From Pterois miles (taxonomy: Eukaryota > Chordata > Actinopteri > Perciformes > Scorpaenidae): a stretch of 64,000 nucleotides of DNA. Below are positions 1 to 62,096 of this stretch, piece by piece. Every line of letters begins with the position of its first letter. Position 1 is the stretch's first letter. The position numbers and the translations under genes are program-made. The notes beneath the pieces are model-generated. The model searched no databases. It was not told the origin of the DNA and worked only from the letters and a program-made list of their open reading frames with translations. The DNA lies in assembly GCA_947000775.1 (NCBI GenBank), contig CAMQGK010000299.1:19099001-19163000 (forward strand), in the 5' to 3' direction.

Positions 1-3
1 TAG

Positions 4-90
4 GTTCAGGACCTGGAGTTCGCCCAGATTGAAGCAAAGGTCATTCAAGGGCTGAAAGTTGGAAATGAATGTCTGAAGAAAATGCACGAG
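4..90 (+). CDS. chmp6: chmp6 coding exon (partial gene, exon a)
   Basis: There are 29 codons beginning VQDLEFAQIEAKVIQGLKVG and ending KKMHE. TAG at 1-3 fits the end of an intron (acceptor), so the exon is taken to begin at 4 in phase 0. The donor GTAGGC follows at 91. It encodes part of the ESCRT-III helical core. Confidence 0.93.
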
Positions 91-1589
91 GTAGGCGGCA
101 GAGGGAGTCCCAGATGTGATCTCATGTCTGTATCACCGGTTATGGTTATTAATGTGCTCTGGATGGCTGTTTGTCCCACGTCAGGTGATGTCTGTTGAAG
201 AAGTAGAGCGGATTATGGATGAAACCCAAGATGCCATCGAGTACCAAAGGGTGAGTTGGTGTCAGAAATACATGAGGACCATTTTCTGAGCTGATCGACA
301 ATATAAATCTGTTTGTTGTCTTATTGTCTCTCTGCAGCAAATAGATGAGATGCTGGCTGGATCTTTGTCACCAGAAGATGAAGATGCTGTACTGGCTGAG
401 CTGGAGGCCATAACTCAGGTTGGTCCGATCAGCATTTTGTTTGTTTGTTTGCACATATAGAAATTAAAAATACACTATATAGTCAGCAAGGGGATGGGAA
501 GGAAAATTGCCTAAAAATCCTCCAGGGGCTTGAAAAATGTCATTCCTCAGGCAGCATGTTACATTAAATAATTACAGTTATGTAAAATACACGATTTTAT
601 GTATCTATCAATAATTTTAGACATAGTAAAAAAAACTGACGTGTAGTTTAGCAAAGTACTTGACAACAATGCATCCCATAAACACCCATCGGATATGCAA
701 ATATCAAGAAGACTGATTTGACTTCATCAATCACTGTCAAAACTAACATAACAAAGTGACAGTATATGCTAATGTGACTATGGAACAGAGTTTTCATAAA
801 ACATGAAATATAAACAGAAAATAGAGAAAAAAATAAACACAAATAATGAAATGAGAATCAAGTGCTAATCATAGTAGAGCTTTAGACTTGAACGACAAAG
901 GAAAATATTGATTGGACTGGCTTATATTGGCAGTCTATATGGAAAATATTGATTGGACCAATGTTTATGATGTTTGACTCTAAGATTCCTATTTTTATTG
1001 GGTCTGTGTGTTTAAAATTGAAATGAAACCAACGTTAGAGGCTGAGAGGATCAGCGCTACCTCCAGTGTGTTCAGTCTGCTGTTTGTCCTCTTAGGGAGA
1101 CGTTGAGCTTCCAGAGGTTCCTGACGATGAACTCCCAGAAGTCCCGGAGGCCACAGAGAAGAAACAAGGTCTGTTCTCTGCCTTTTTATTTCCCTTAAAT
1201 TCCCCTCTGACCTTTACTGTGACATGACGCCAGTTAACCAACGCTTGTTAACCGATTATTAAACGTTAACCGATCAATATTATTGCATTGCATGCAGCGG
1301 TGCTGTAAGCTGAAAAGCACAAGCTGATGCACAGACTTGTTAAATCCATCATTTATCACCAGCTACAGTGTATGAGCTAAACAGACTCTGAGTCCCGGAC
1401 CGGGAAAGTTAGGCCCAAATCCAGTCCGGTTCCTACACCCTCCCTCTCTGTGAGACCACAAAAGTACTTGCCTGCCACAGTGACAGGAAGTGAAAGAAGT
1501 TGATTTCAGACGCTGTCTGTGAATCTGTTTTTGTCTCAGCGAGGGATCATCCCAGAAAGAAGCCGGAGCGAGAGATGCTCGCCGCGTAG
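4..1589 (+). CDS. chmp6: CHMP6, charged multivesicular body protein 6 (3' part, five exons)
   Basis: Joined exons 4-90, 185-250, 338-418, 1096-1168 and 1540-1589 read in frame to a TAG at 1587-1589, giving about 118 residues, the C-terminal half of a protein normally about 200 long. Phases agree (0, 0, 0, 1) and every intron is GT/AG. Landmarks are QDLEFAQIE, GNECLKKMHE, VMSVEEVERIMDETQDAIEY, QIDEMLAGSLSPEDEDAVL and ELPEVP, in the order known for CHMP6. The family belongs to ESCRT-III (Snf7 fold) and connects ESCRT-II to CHMP4 polymer assembly on endosomes; the N-terminal myristoylated half lies left of the window. The part seen covers late core helices, the acidic autoinhibitory tail and the region that in human CHMP6 binds the VPS4 MIT domain. 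That LPEVP motif occurs twice here. The basic last exon is divergent, as expected for this tail. The gene sits directly upstream of baiap2, as in human. Identification is firm; a/b paralogue status is not resolved. Confidence 0.96.
185..250 (+). CDS. chmp6: chmp6 coding exon b
   Basis: There are 22 codons, VMSVEEVERIMDETQDAIEY then QR. The acceptor TCAG ends at 184 and the donor GTGAGT starts at 251, with phase 0 on both sides. The EEVERIMDETQ run is a strongly conserved ESCRT-III segment. Confidence 0.95.
338..418 (+). CDS. chmp6: chmp6 coding exon c
   Basis: There are 27 codons starting QIDEMLAGSLSPEDEDAVLA. The acceptor CTCTGCAG ends at 337 and the donor GTTGGT begins at 419. The acidic SPEDEDAVLAELEAIT stretch matches the CHMP6 C-terminal helix. 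Confidence 0.95.
419..1095 (+). other. chmp6 intron, 677 bp
   Basis: Ordinary AT-rich intron between exons c and d with normal splice borders. A short stretch is duplicated near 903-960 (GGAAAATATTGATTGGAC twice). No repeat family or RNA gene was recognised. Confidence 0.6.
1096..1168 (+). CDS. chmp6: chmp6 coding exon d (MIM2 region)
   Basis: The exon reads GDVELPEVPDDELPEVPEAT then EKKQ plus one base, ending in phase 1. The acceptor CTCTTAG ends at 1095 and the donor GTCTGT begins at 1169. It holds the proline-rich MIT-interacting motif. ELPEVP appears twice, at 1105-1122 and 1129-1146, exactly 24 nt apart. Confidence 0.92.
1540..1589 (+). CDS. chmp6: chmp6 terminal coding exon with stop
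   Basis: The acceptor TTTTTGTCTCAG ends at 1539. Joining the phase-1 base from the previous exon gives ARDHPRKKPEREMLAA followed by TAG at 1587-1589. The end resembles the short basic tail and small-residue terminus of CHMP6 proteins. It is less certain than the upstream exons because this tail evolves quickly. Confidence 0.85.
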
Positions 1590-1955
1590 GAAGGCGACTG
1601 ACCTCCCTCGGCTGACCTGCTGGATCTTCTCCACAACACTCAAGTCCCTCATTAACCTACAGCCACACAAACTTTAGCTGGAGAAGTCTGTTTCTCCTTC
1701 AGAGGCCTGTGATGAAGTGACAGCAGCCTCTCTCAGATACTGGGCTTCCTTCGAAACGTCACCCAGCCGCTGTTGGTCCTCGGCTGTCGGTGCGTCGACA
1801 CATGAAGGCAGCGGGACGGCTTCACTGGACCACGAAGACCTGTGAGATCAGATAATTGTGCCTAACTTTTGTTTCACTAGTGAATCCTTTTACATACATT
1901 GACTTAACTTAAATGCATGTGTTAGTCATTGTAATTCATCAAGTGATCTTAGTCT

Positions 1956-2110
1956 ATAAAGGGTCAATTCACCCAAATTATTCAAAGACTTCTTTATCCA
2001 CTCACAGTTTTATTTGTTCAGATTTTAGAGATTTCTGCCTCCTTTCAGTACAGCGGAGGTGCTTTTTAAAACCTCAGCAGTAACATCTCTCTACTTTTGG
2101 TTTCATGATG
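1956..2110 (+). repeat. Dispersed repeat family G (start AAAGGGTCAATTCACCC)
   Basis: Its leading motif recurs in reverse at about 33845-33905 and in diverged form at 39974 and, in reverse, at 41612. It is likely the end of a non-autonomous DNA transposon; boundaries are approximate. Confidence 0.45.
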
Positions 2111-2554
2111 GCGCCCCTCCATCTCTGCATTCATTTGTCAGAATACAGACACACTAAGCCGACAGTAAAGAAGTAGCAGTGATGAAGTCCACCAGTTGGT
2201 TCGCCTCACGTCACCTGTCTTGGCGAAAAAGTTACACTCAAACACACCGCAAAGACTACAGCCAACGGCCAGTTAGTGCGTACGTAAGGAAATAACTCTC
2301 CACGCCAGCAGGTGGCAGAAGTCTGTGTTCATCATTCAAACAGGAAGACTGAGGGCGGCGGATATACAAGTCGTTATGATGACACGTATATGAAACGTGG
2401 CTGTTGGATGATCATATGAGATGAAGATGAGAAATGAGGTTTGCTTTCCTCACTTATGTTTCTCTTCTTGTGCACTGATTTGTTTAAACTGAGCAGCCAA
2501 TCAGCGATTTATCTCTCCGCCGAGCTCCGCCACAGTTTCAACATGCTAAATTGG

Positions 2555-2680
2555 CCGAAAAACCTCAGACTCAGGCAGACTAGAGCCGACGGCGCGGGAC
2601 ACACTGCAAAAACCAACCGACAAACGCGAACCGACGACCGACTGTCAGCTTGGTGTGTCAGGACCTTTAGTTCCCCAAAG
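2555..2680 (+). repeat. Dispersed repeat family E fragment
   Basis: The CAGGCAGACTAGAGCCGACG segment and the terminal GGTGTGTCAGGACCTTTAG recur at 33400-33490 and 47080-47190. This is a diverged copy of the same mobile-element relic. Confidence 0.6.
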
Positions 2681-2877
2681 ACCTTTTTTTTTCTCTCTTG
2701 CTTTTAAATAATAAAAAAAATCATAATACATTTAAAAGAAATGCTGACATTATTTTTAACTTAAAAAAGTAATTACAATGTGATTTCAGTTGGACTTTAA
2801 AGGGACATATCATGAAAAACTCACTTTTTCAGTGCTTGTACACAAAGTCGGTTTTCATGTGCAAACAAACCAGGAAT

Positions 2878-3045
2878 GTCAGTCAATTAAAACATTTAAT
2901 TGTGATTTTATCTGTTGAAAATGTACCTTAAAGGGAGATTTGTCAAGTATTTCATACTCCTATCAACATGGAGTTGGACAATTATTGTCCAGAAACACAC
3001 AGGTTTAGCATAAAAATAATAAAAAAATAAATATGCTTAAATCAT
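2878..3045 (+). repeat. Family A MITE fragment (A1)
   Basis: It shares GTCAGTCAATTAAAA, CTTAAAGGGAGATTTGTCAA and ATTGTCCAGAAAC with the longer copies at 40579 and 62571, with internal deletions. Confidence 0.7.
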
Positions 3046-3109
3046 CAACAAAGAACGTGAGGTTTCAATTTGAATAAATAATTACATATTTTCTTTCTGT
3101 CTGTTGTGC

Positions 3110-3460
3110 ATGCATTCATGCTGCACAATACAAACATGCACATAAATAAAAAATAAACTGATAAATAAAAATGAATGCAAAAATATGTAAATTTAAAACT
3201 GATTAAAAATAAATACATAAATGAATAAAAGGGAAATCAAACAAAACAGTAAATAAATAAGGGAACTAATATTAAAGCAATAAAGACAAATTAAAACTGA
3301 AATATCAATTTATGTCACATTTTATCAATTAATGAATGGCTACATTTATTTTTAATATTATTTTGCTACCTTTAATGAACTTAATTTATCAAGTCATTTG
3401 TTTGTCTATTATTTTTATTTTCATTTATTTTTTATTATGGCAGGTTCTGTCCTCCGTAGT
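3110..3460 (+). repeat. Family D fold-back element, one arm (D1)
   Basis: AT-rich arm containing ATATCAATTTATGTCACATT and ending GGCAGGTTCTGTCCTCCGTA. The same arm ends copies at 7511, 16957, 38095, 50758 and 61312. Confidence 0.65.
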
Positions 3461-4140
3461 AAATATGTCCCAGTAGAAACCCAAAGTAAGTAAAGGCTGA
3501 ACCCATTAATGAGCGTGATATGTCCCCTTTAAAATGAATCTGCCTGCGTTGCCAGGCAGCAGTAGGCCTGAGTGATGAGATGTTTTCTGTCTGATTTGCT
3601 GAGGAGTGATGAATACATCACCTCCTGCTCGGTCCTTGTCTGCCTCCGTCGTCCCACCTGGCGAGTCTTCACAGGTTATTTGACCCAACCTGGAACTTTT
3701 CATAAACTGCCGACACATTTACACGAGCATCTGTTTGTCAGAATATTCCCTCAGTGACCCCCTTTCAAGCAGCTTAACCAATCTAATGCTCTGCTCCCCT
3801 TGTGGATTAGTTCGGTGTCATTGGAGAAAGGGCTAATCATATCGTCCGTGGGTTTACCTGTGAAGCCCAGACAACAGCTACTAATCTCTTCGACGTAATA
3901 ACTTGACAGAACCTGGATCTTTACCCACCGAGGATCATCATCGCAGGGGCCTGTAATTATTTTATTGTGCCTACATTTGTTTATATAGATAAACTCCAGA
4001 AAGAGAGATGGCCTACATTCGTACAGTTTAAGATCCATCGAACTAATCTGTAAATCAGTTAATCTCAGAGACAGAAAACACTGATGACTAATACTGTCAG
4101 GCTGCAGACGTCATTTCATCAGTGCAGCATCAAACTGGTC

Positions 4141-4143
4141 TCC

Positions 4144-4196
<53 letters not shown>

Positions 4197-4298
4197 CTCT
4201 CTCTCTCTCTCTCTCTCCCTCCCTCCCTCCCTCTCTCTCTCCCTCTCTCTCTCCCTCTCTCTCTCTATCCCTCTCTCTCTATCCCTCTCTCTCTCTCT
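4141..4298 (+). repeat. (CT)n / (CCCT)n microsatellite
   Basis: Nearly uninterrupted CT dinucleotides with short CCCT runs. It produces leucine/serine-only open frames that should not be read as genes. Confidence 0.95.
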
Positions 4299-4439
4299 GT
4301 TTATTCTTTTTATAATAAAAGTGATTTTTTAAATTGTCATACTCCGTTTCCACACTTCAGGTCACAATTTGAAGGTTTCACGGTTGAACACAAGGTGGCG
4401 ACAAATATTTTCTAAGGTCTTGTGCAGCAGTGACTATTT

Positions 4440-5110
4440 TTTGAAATTGTTGTTATTCTTTCCTGAAGGAAAATGCCCACAACAAACTAAACCATAGCAA
4501 ATAAAATAATATGATGTACATCTAATAACAGATAGTAACTTTAAACTGAAAAACAAGTTATTCATACACAAGGGAGGAGAAAAAATAATATTGATAATAT
4601 AATAATAATAAAATAGTAAAAAATATAAAATAAAAATGAAAAAGTATTTATTTTTATTTTGTTTTTATTTACTTTTTGTTTTTCTATTTTAGGATTATTC
4701 TGTTTTTATTAGACAAATAATACAAAATAAATAAACCAAAATTATAAAATAAATAAAATATACAAACAAAAATATTAAATAAAATATCTATTTTATTTTT
4801 CTATTTTATCATTATTTCATATTATTAAACAAATAATAAAACAAAAATATTGCATAAAATATTTCCATTTTTACTTTGTTTTAATTTTATACTTTTATTT
4901 ATTTTATTTTTCTATTTTATGAGTATTTAATATTAGCAAGCAAATGTTATGTTATATTTTCATTTTGTACGCTGTATTTGTGTTTATTTTATTAGTTATT
5001 GTTAGCAAACACGATAAGAAAATAGAAAAATAAAATAAATGAAAATAAAAAATACATGTTATTTTTTAAAATGAAAATAACAGCCAATAATATTAATGAA
5101 CAAGATAAAT
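4440..5110. other. AT-rich intergenic DNA, no gene seen
   Basis: Dominated by AAATAAA/TTTATTTT runs in both directions. It may contain degraded AT-rich transposon arms, but no boundary could be placed. Confidence 0.5.
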
Positions 5111-5149
5111 TCACAGACCACATTACGAACACCTACCTGTGGTCCTGTG

Positions 5150-5290
5150 AAATGCCGACTGAGAGCCAGACCTGATCACCCAACACCAGTGTTGGACCCC
5201 ATTGATGCTCCTGAATGGTCTGAATGGTGATTAAATCCCTGGTTTTGGAATCATGTTTAATTAGTCACATATAGGTGTAATGAATGTCGG
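5150..5290 (+). pseudogene. Tc1/mariner-like transposase, C-terminal fragment
   Basis: The + strand reads LRARPDHPTPVLDPIDAPEW, matching the segment after the last catalytic acidic residue in Tc1-family transposases. A GGTTTTGGAATCATGT segment follows, typical of the element's 3' end. Only this scrap remains and it has stops, so it is inactive. It is oriented toward the second relic on the other strand. Confidence 0.7.
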
Positions 5291-5454
5291 GAGACTTTGT
5301 CCAATCACAGGTCATTTCAGATAGAGAGAGTGGCCCTATTGGCTGTGCTCCAACTGGTGGGCAGTGCTTGGTATTTCCTCAGCAGATCTCAACATGGCTA
5401 CCGGGTCATAAACTTTCTCATTTTACAGCTAAACAGTAACTTACCGTATTTGTG

Positions 5455-6470
5455 GGGTCACACTGATGTTGGACCAGAAGGCCTGGCTCTCAGTCTCCAC
5501 TCTATTTCATCTCAAAGGTGGTCTATCGGGTTGAGGTCAGGACTCTGTGCAGGCCAGTCAAGGTCATCCACACCAAACTCTCTCATCCAGGTCTTTATGG
5601 ACCTGCTTTGTGCACCGGTGCACAGTCATGTTGGAACAGGAAGGGGCCATCCCCAAACTGTTCCCACAATGTTGGGAGCATGGCATTGGTGTGCTGAAGC
5701 TTTCAGAGGTCCTTTCACTGGAACTAAGGCCCAGCTCCTGAAAATCAACTCCACACCATAATCACCCCTCCACCAAACTTTACACTTGGCACAGTGCAGT
5801 CAGACAAGTACTGTTCTCCTGGCAACCGCCAAACCCAGACTCATCCATCAGATCGCCACAGGGTGAAGCAGGATTGGTCACTCCAGACGACTCGTCTCCA
5901 CTGCTCTAGAGTCCAGTGGCGGCGTGCTCTACACCACTGCATCCAATGCTTTGCATTGCGCTTGGTGATGTATGGCTTGGATGCAGCTGCTCAGCCATGG
6001 AAACCCGTTCCATGAAGCTCTCTACACGCTGTTCTTGAGCTAATCTGAAGGCCCCATGAAGTTTAGAGGTCTCTAGTGATTGACTGCAGAAAGTTGGCGA
6101 CCTCTGCCAACTATGTGCCTCAGCATCCGCTGACCCCGCTCCGTCATTTTACGTGGCCTACCACTTTGTGGCTGAGTTGCTGTCGTTCCCAGTCGCTTCC
6201 ACTTTGTTATAATACCACTGACAGTTTACTGTGAAATACTTAGGAGCGAGGAAATTTCACGACTGGTGTGTTGCACAGGTGGCGTCCTATCACAGCACCA
6301 CGCTGGAAACCACTGAGCTCCTGAGAGCGACCCAATCTTTCACAGATGTTTGTAGAAACAGTCTGCATGCCTTGGTGCTTGATGTTATACACCTGTGGCC
6401 ACAGAAGTGTTGGAACACCTGATTTCAGTTATTTGGATGGGTGAGTCAATACTTTTGCCAATATTTGCTC
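5455..6470 (-). pseudogene. Tc1/mariner-like transposase relic (decayed)
   Basis: Read right to left, broken frames give MTERGQRMLRHIVGRGRQLS (DNA-binding region, near 6150), then RRHWTLEQWRRVVWSDQSCF, VWVWRLPGEQYLSD, GPFLFQHDCAPVHKA and DLDWPAQSPDLNPID (near 5535), in the order of a DDE transposase of the Tc1 family. Several stops and frame changes interrupt it. The catalytic segment usually written WSDES here reads WSDQS, and the glutamate after SPDLNPI is replaced by D. The right end, GGATGGGTGAGTCAATACTT near 6434, resembles the terminal repeat of this teleost family. Inactive fossil; no function is inferred. Confidence 0.88.
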
Positions 6471-6821
6471 CTTTCCCACCCACTGCAGCTGCATCACACA
6501 AAGCCTGTGTATTGATGTTTCATTTTGAGCCTTTTTGGGAGCCTGAAATAGTCTGAATTAGTGTCTTTGTCGAGTTACTGAACCCTTCACACTGATGCAC
6601 TCTTTTTGAATGGACTGGCTCCGCTCTGCAGCTGACTGAGAGCTACAAGCCCATCGGTGCTGCGTGGGAGTGGGCGGCGCACAGACAGCAGCCTGAATGT
6701 CAGAGCGCTGCTCGGATGAATCACGGACGTGGATCTGAAGCGTAGATAAATAGGCTGAGAGGACGGTGGTGAGTAGGATGGTCATGAAGGGGAGATCAAA
6801 TGCTGCTGAATGGATGCTTCA

Positions 6822-6921
<100 letters not shown>

Positions 6922-7142
6922 TGCCCACCCTGATACTTGCCTACCTGACTACACCTCCATTGTGCACTGAATACACAGGCTCAACTCAGACCTCAAGTCT
7001 AAAGTAAAGTCTCAGGAAGAAGTCTAACTGAAGGTCTTTCAGGTTCCTGAGGATTCACTTGATACCAGATACCAGTTTCAAGTCTTAAGTCAGGAGAGTC
7101 CAGGTGGTGTCGGGGTTAATGTACTGACCTTCAACTGTAAGG

Positions 7143-7511
7143 TCACCAGTTCTTTTAAATTTACGTTTGCATTTATATTATTTATGTTTGCACTTATTTT
7201 TTATTTTTTTTAATATTTATTTCTAAATATATTTATTTTATTTACTCACCTCTTATCCACCTCTCTATTTTTTTCCCCCAAACATATTTATTTTATTTAT
7301 TTATGCATTTCTGGCTCATTATCTTATCTTAAAAAACAAAAAAAGTAAATTTCTCCACTGTGGAACTAATAAAGGAATATCTTATCTTATCTTATCTTAT
7401 TATGCAAATCAGGGGTCTGTCAATAAATGCATAAAATGACGTATGAATGTATGTATACTGTATATTTATTTATTTATTTGTGATTTTGGCAGGTTCTGTC
7501 CTTCATAATTG
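7143..7511 (+). repeat. Family D arm (D2) carrying a GATAAG retrotransposon tail
   Basis: It ends TTTTGGCAGGTTCTGTCC like the other D arms. Inside it, 7344-7403 holds TTTCTCCACTGTGG plus TAATAAAGGAATATC and four CTTAT units, the same short tail found at 53570-53621 and in reverse at 52545-52598. Confidence 0.6.
7344..7403 (+). repeat. Short retrotransposon 3' end with (CTTAT)n tail
   Basis: TCTCCACTGTGGAACTAATA followed by AAGGAATAT and tandem CTTAT. It recurs at 53570-53621 (+) and 52545-52598 (-), with a sister type at 17431-17489 and 56540-56590. The tail and the lack of any body fit extreme 5' truncation of a non-LTR element; the clade is unknown. Confidence 0.6.
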
Positions 7512-7893
7512 CCCTATTTTCAATGTCTGTTTTATTTATTTTGCTTGGTCTGTCAAAATTTGAGACATTAATTTTTGTGTTTTCTAGAGTCAACTCAAGT
7601 CTCAAGTCCTCACTGTTGAGACTTAAAGTCGGCTTTGCTTATTACTTGAACTAACCATGATTAACAATATGGACTGGCAGTCAGCAAACATAATGGAAAC
7701 CAACATTCAATTATGGAAACTAATTGTGGGGATTGAATAATCACTGAGGAATGAATCAATAACCTGGCTGACAGAGGGAACCCTGCTGGTAAAGAACCTG
7801 ACTGATTGATTTCCACTAACTGTGCAGTTTGGTCCACTGCTTTAATCAGACATGACAATCACAACTAACCAAAACTAAGGCTGAGGTTCCACT

Positions 7894-7921
7894 TTATTAT
7901 TATTATTATTATTATTATTAT
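7894..7921 (+). repeat. (TTA)n microsatellite
   Basis: About nine tandem ATT/TTA units. Confidence 0.9.
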
Positions 7922-7924
7922 GAT

Positions 7925-9290
7925 CACCTTGGCTGAATTGTCTCCTCAGTTGTGATGCAGAACAGAAAAGGCGTGACTGTCCTTTCACACTGCTCTTCTG
8001 TTATCTTCTGTTTCTCTTTAATTCTCATTCAAAGGCCTTCAGATCGTGATGTGCTGCTAAGATGAGTGGGATTCCCCAACCCACCATATGAGGCTTTAAA
8101 GTCCAAGAAAATGTGGCTCCATCCCACTCACACCAACCAGAGCCCACCCAGCCAAGAGGAGTAGAGCCACACAAATATAGAGCAGGGAGGGTAAACAAAG
8201 AAATGAACACCACAGTGTGAACCCCTACAAACAGTCCCACATAATGTGGACAGTATCTCAGCCACAGGATCTTTATTCGTACAGATAATAAGAACTAAAC
8301 AGCCGGTTTGGGTGAATATCTGTGTAGAGGCTGTTGGAGTTGTATGGAGATGCTTGGTCAGGTCTTCTGAATGGTTGTAGCAGAGGCGGTAACGTGGGCA
8401 GCGTGTGACACAGCAGAGGAGGCGAGGCTCTTTTAAATGCTATGCTGCATTCACAGACTTACCGTAAAGTCCTGTGTCACACTTTCTGATGCTTTTCTTC
8501 AGGGTAATTGATGGTAAAATAATAAAAAAATAGAGACATTGAGAAGAGTAGCAGAGGAGAATAACTTATTCTAATGAAATCATTCACAAAAATAATCACT
8601 TTTTTTTTGAGGGGGACCAAATATATGGCGTAATTCAAAACAAAACTTTAAATTAATAAATAAAATAATGACTAATAATTATAATACTGAATAATAATAA
8701 ATTGGCATAACTTTATTGGTTTTAAAGATATACATTGGAAATTATTAATAAAAAATAACAATTCAAAACAAAACATAAATAAATTAGTACATAAATAAGC
8801 AAATAAATAAATATGTGTTGCACTGACACATCCCCCCTATCTAAATATTTAGGATTTGTTTTATTGACTTTATTTTAAATTTGTGAACAATACAATACAT
8901 AATTAAACTGATGCATGGGTAAACAATACATCTTAAAGGAAATGAAGAGATAAATAAAAACAAACAATAACAAACTATAAAAAGTAGCATCATCTGAGTG
9001 TCCTGAAGACCGCGGTGCAGACCAAAAGCAACTTCATTTTCTGTATTTTTGATTATATTGTACGTATATGTGTACAGTCCTGTTACCTCAGTTATTTGTT
9101 AGATGTTATGTTGTTTTAAAGATAGTTTTGGTAAACCATTTGAATGTGTTCTTATACTCTTAGCAGTGATGTGATGTAGCTACATGTCATATATTTGCTA
9201 ATGCTATGCCAAAAACTCCGTCCTGTTACTATTTGGACCATTTTTATTAAAAAAAAAATCGTTAAAAATAAATAAAAGGGCCTGAGATCG
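7925..9290. other. Intergenic DNA, no gene recognised
   Basis: Mixed sequence to about 8500, then AT-rich with many AATAAATAA runs to 9290. Short open frames here show no recognisable protein motif. Confidence 0.5.
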
Positions 9291-9299
9291 ACGTTGAAT

Positions 9300-9400
9300 C
9301 GTTAAACACGTGAGCGTGAGAGCGCGCTACAGGAAGCTAGAACCCGGAAATGAGTTGCATGGTAACACTTCCGGTTTCCTCCTCTGGAAGTAAGTAGGAT
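9300..9400 (+). promoter_or_regulatory. Candidate upstream promoter with E-box, ETS and X-box motifs
   Basis: Within 70 bp lie CACGTG (9307-9312), CCGGAAA (9344-9350), a near-palindromic RFX X-box-like GTTGCATGGTAAC (9354-9366) and ACTTCCGG (9367-9374). A consensus splice donor GTAAGT follows at 9390. The cluster sits abruptly after AT-rich DNA and about 1 kb upstream of the first coding exon of baiap2. It looks like a housekeeping-type start region for an alternative 5' UTR exon or a non-coding transcript. Motifs are seen; function is inferred. Confidence 0.5.
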
Positions 9401-9719
9401 TTTTTTAAAGTGGGTTTTTAGTTAGACGCCTGAAATAAGGTCTGAGGGTAAACACGAGCTTAAGAGATTTTAACGTTTTGTTCTGGGACATAAAATATAC
9501 CAGTAAACATCACACTCGTCAATTTCGAAGCCTTAATGTGCCTTAAGAAAGGCGGATGCTAACAGGTGGCTAAATGCGATGTCATCACGCGGACTCGTTA
9601 GCCATTGACGTTACAGTTACCTGAATAAGATTCACGGTGTAATCACGACTAGTGCAGTTGTAGATATCGTTAGTGTACTTTGCGGGTAGTCAAGTTTAGG
9701 TATTATACGCTAAATCAGT

Positions 9720-9805
9720 TCGCCGTGTGTGTGTATACTCGCGCTCATGTGACCGCGGTGTGACCGTGTCACTGCGGTTCTTTTGTCGGGATTTTAAACA
9801 AAACG
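9720..9805 (+). other. Candidate non-coding 5' exon ending at a strong donor
   Basis: CpG-bearing segment followed by a textbook donor, AAACG then GTAAGTATC, at 9806. A good acceptor, CTGTCTCTTCGCCAG, ends at 10098 just upstream of the baiap2 coding exon, so splicing 9805 to 10099 would add an alternative 5' UTR exon. Not proven. Confidence 0.35.
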
Positions 9806-10249
9806 GTAAGTATCAAAAACTACAGTTTATTTTCTGCAGTAATCCAAAAATGGAAAAATCCCATTGGCTTTTTGTCGAGGTAACCAGGGTAATGTTATAT
9901 TCCTGGCTGGCATATAATGCTGAAAAAAGAGAATAAATCAAGTTTATTTTTGAAAAGTTACAACTTGAAATGGCATCGATATCTGTTATGAAATCTGCCG
10001 TTTTACCCCACAATTTAGTCCGTAACGTCAGTATTTAATTAGGCTGCTTGACTCGTTTTACAAAGCATTTTAAATGTCTTGCCCTGTCTCTTCGCCAGGA
10101 TCATCCTACAGTTTGGGCTTCTTTCCCACCGCCCGTGAAGGCAGCACCGCCCCTCTAGGAGTGAGTCCGCCTCTGCGCTCCGACCGAGAGGCACCGACGG
10201 ACGGACCGGCTGCGTGGGGAGCCGGTGTGGGCGCAGCGGAGGACTTTCC

Positions 10250-10257
10250 TATAAAAG
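10250..10257 (+). promoter_or_regulatory. baiap2: TATA box of the putative baiap2 core promoter
   Basis: TATAAAAG lies 161 bp before the chosen ATG in a GC- and CpG-rich stretch (about 10100-10580) that contrasts with its AT-rich surroundings. Transcription would start around 10280. If the 10098 acceptor is used instead, this sequence would be inside an exon. Confidence 0.55.
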
Positions 10258-10279
10258 CAGGGATCCCACGGCCAGCCGA

Positions 10280-10410
10280 GCTCGTCTCTCTGTCACCGAC
10301 AAGACGACAGCCGCGATTTTTCCTACGCCAACAGCTGCGTTATTTCTCCGGAAAATCCATCTCAGCCTCCCTCAAGGAAGTCTATGGTTCTGACTGACGC
10401 TCCGACAAGG
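10280..10410 (+). other. baiap2: baiap2 5' UTR (predicted)
   Basis: Runs from the expected start about 25-30 bp after the TATA box to the ATG at 10411. It contains an upstream in-frame ATG at 10384 that would add nine residues (MVLTDAPTR). Confidence 0.45.

Positions 10411-62096
<51,686 letters not shown>

Larger units (their letters stand above)
1590..2735 (+). other. chmp6: chmp6 3' UTR and downstream DNA
   Basis: The 3' UTR must start at 1590. I saw no AATAAA before the one at 2710-2715, which would give a UTR of about 1.1 kb. However, the stretch includes repeat-like DNA at about 1956-2110 and 2555-2680, so a shorter UTR with a variant signal is equally possible. Confidence 0.4.
2796..3533. 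mobile_element. Composite MITE with TIR TTTAAAGGGACATATCATG, hosting two others
   Basis: The left end 2796-2814 is the near-perfect reverse complement of the right end 3514-3533, so the two form terminal inverted repeats of about 19 bp. Inside lie a rearranged family A piece (2878-3045) and a family D arm (3110-3460). The outer element is therefore the oldest of the three, a nested stack about 740 bp long. No coding capacity. Confidence 0.65.

Noticed and set aside
5297..6422. Plus-strand open frames of 60-154 codons
   Set aside because: They are antisense shadows of the minus-strand Tc1-like transposase relic.
10384..10410. Upstream in-frame ATG as the baiap2 start
   Set aside because: It would add nine residues absent from the family, and has T at -3, whereas 10411 has A at -3.
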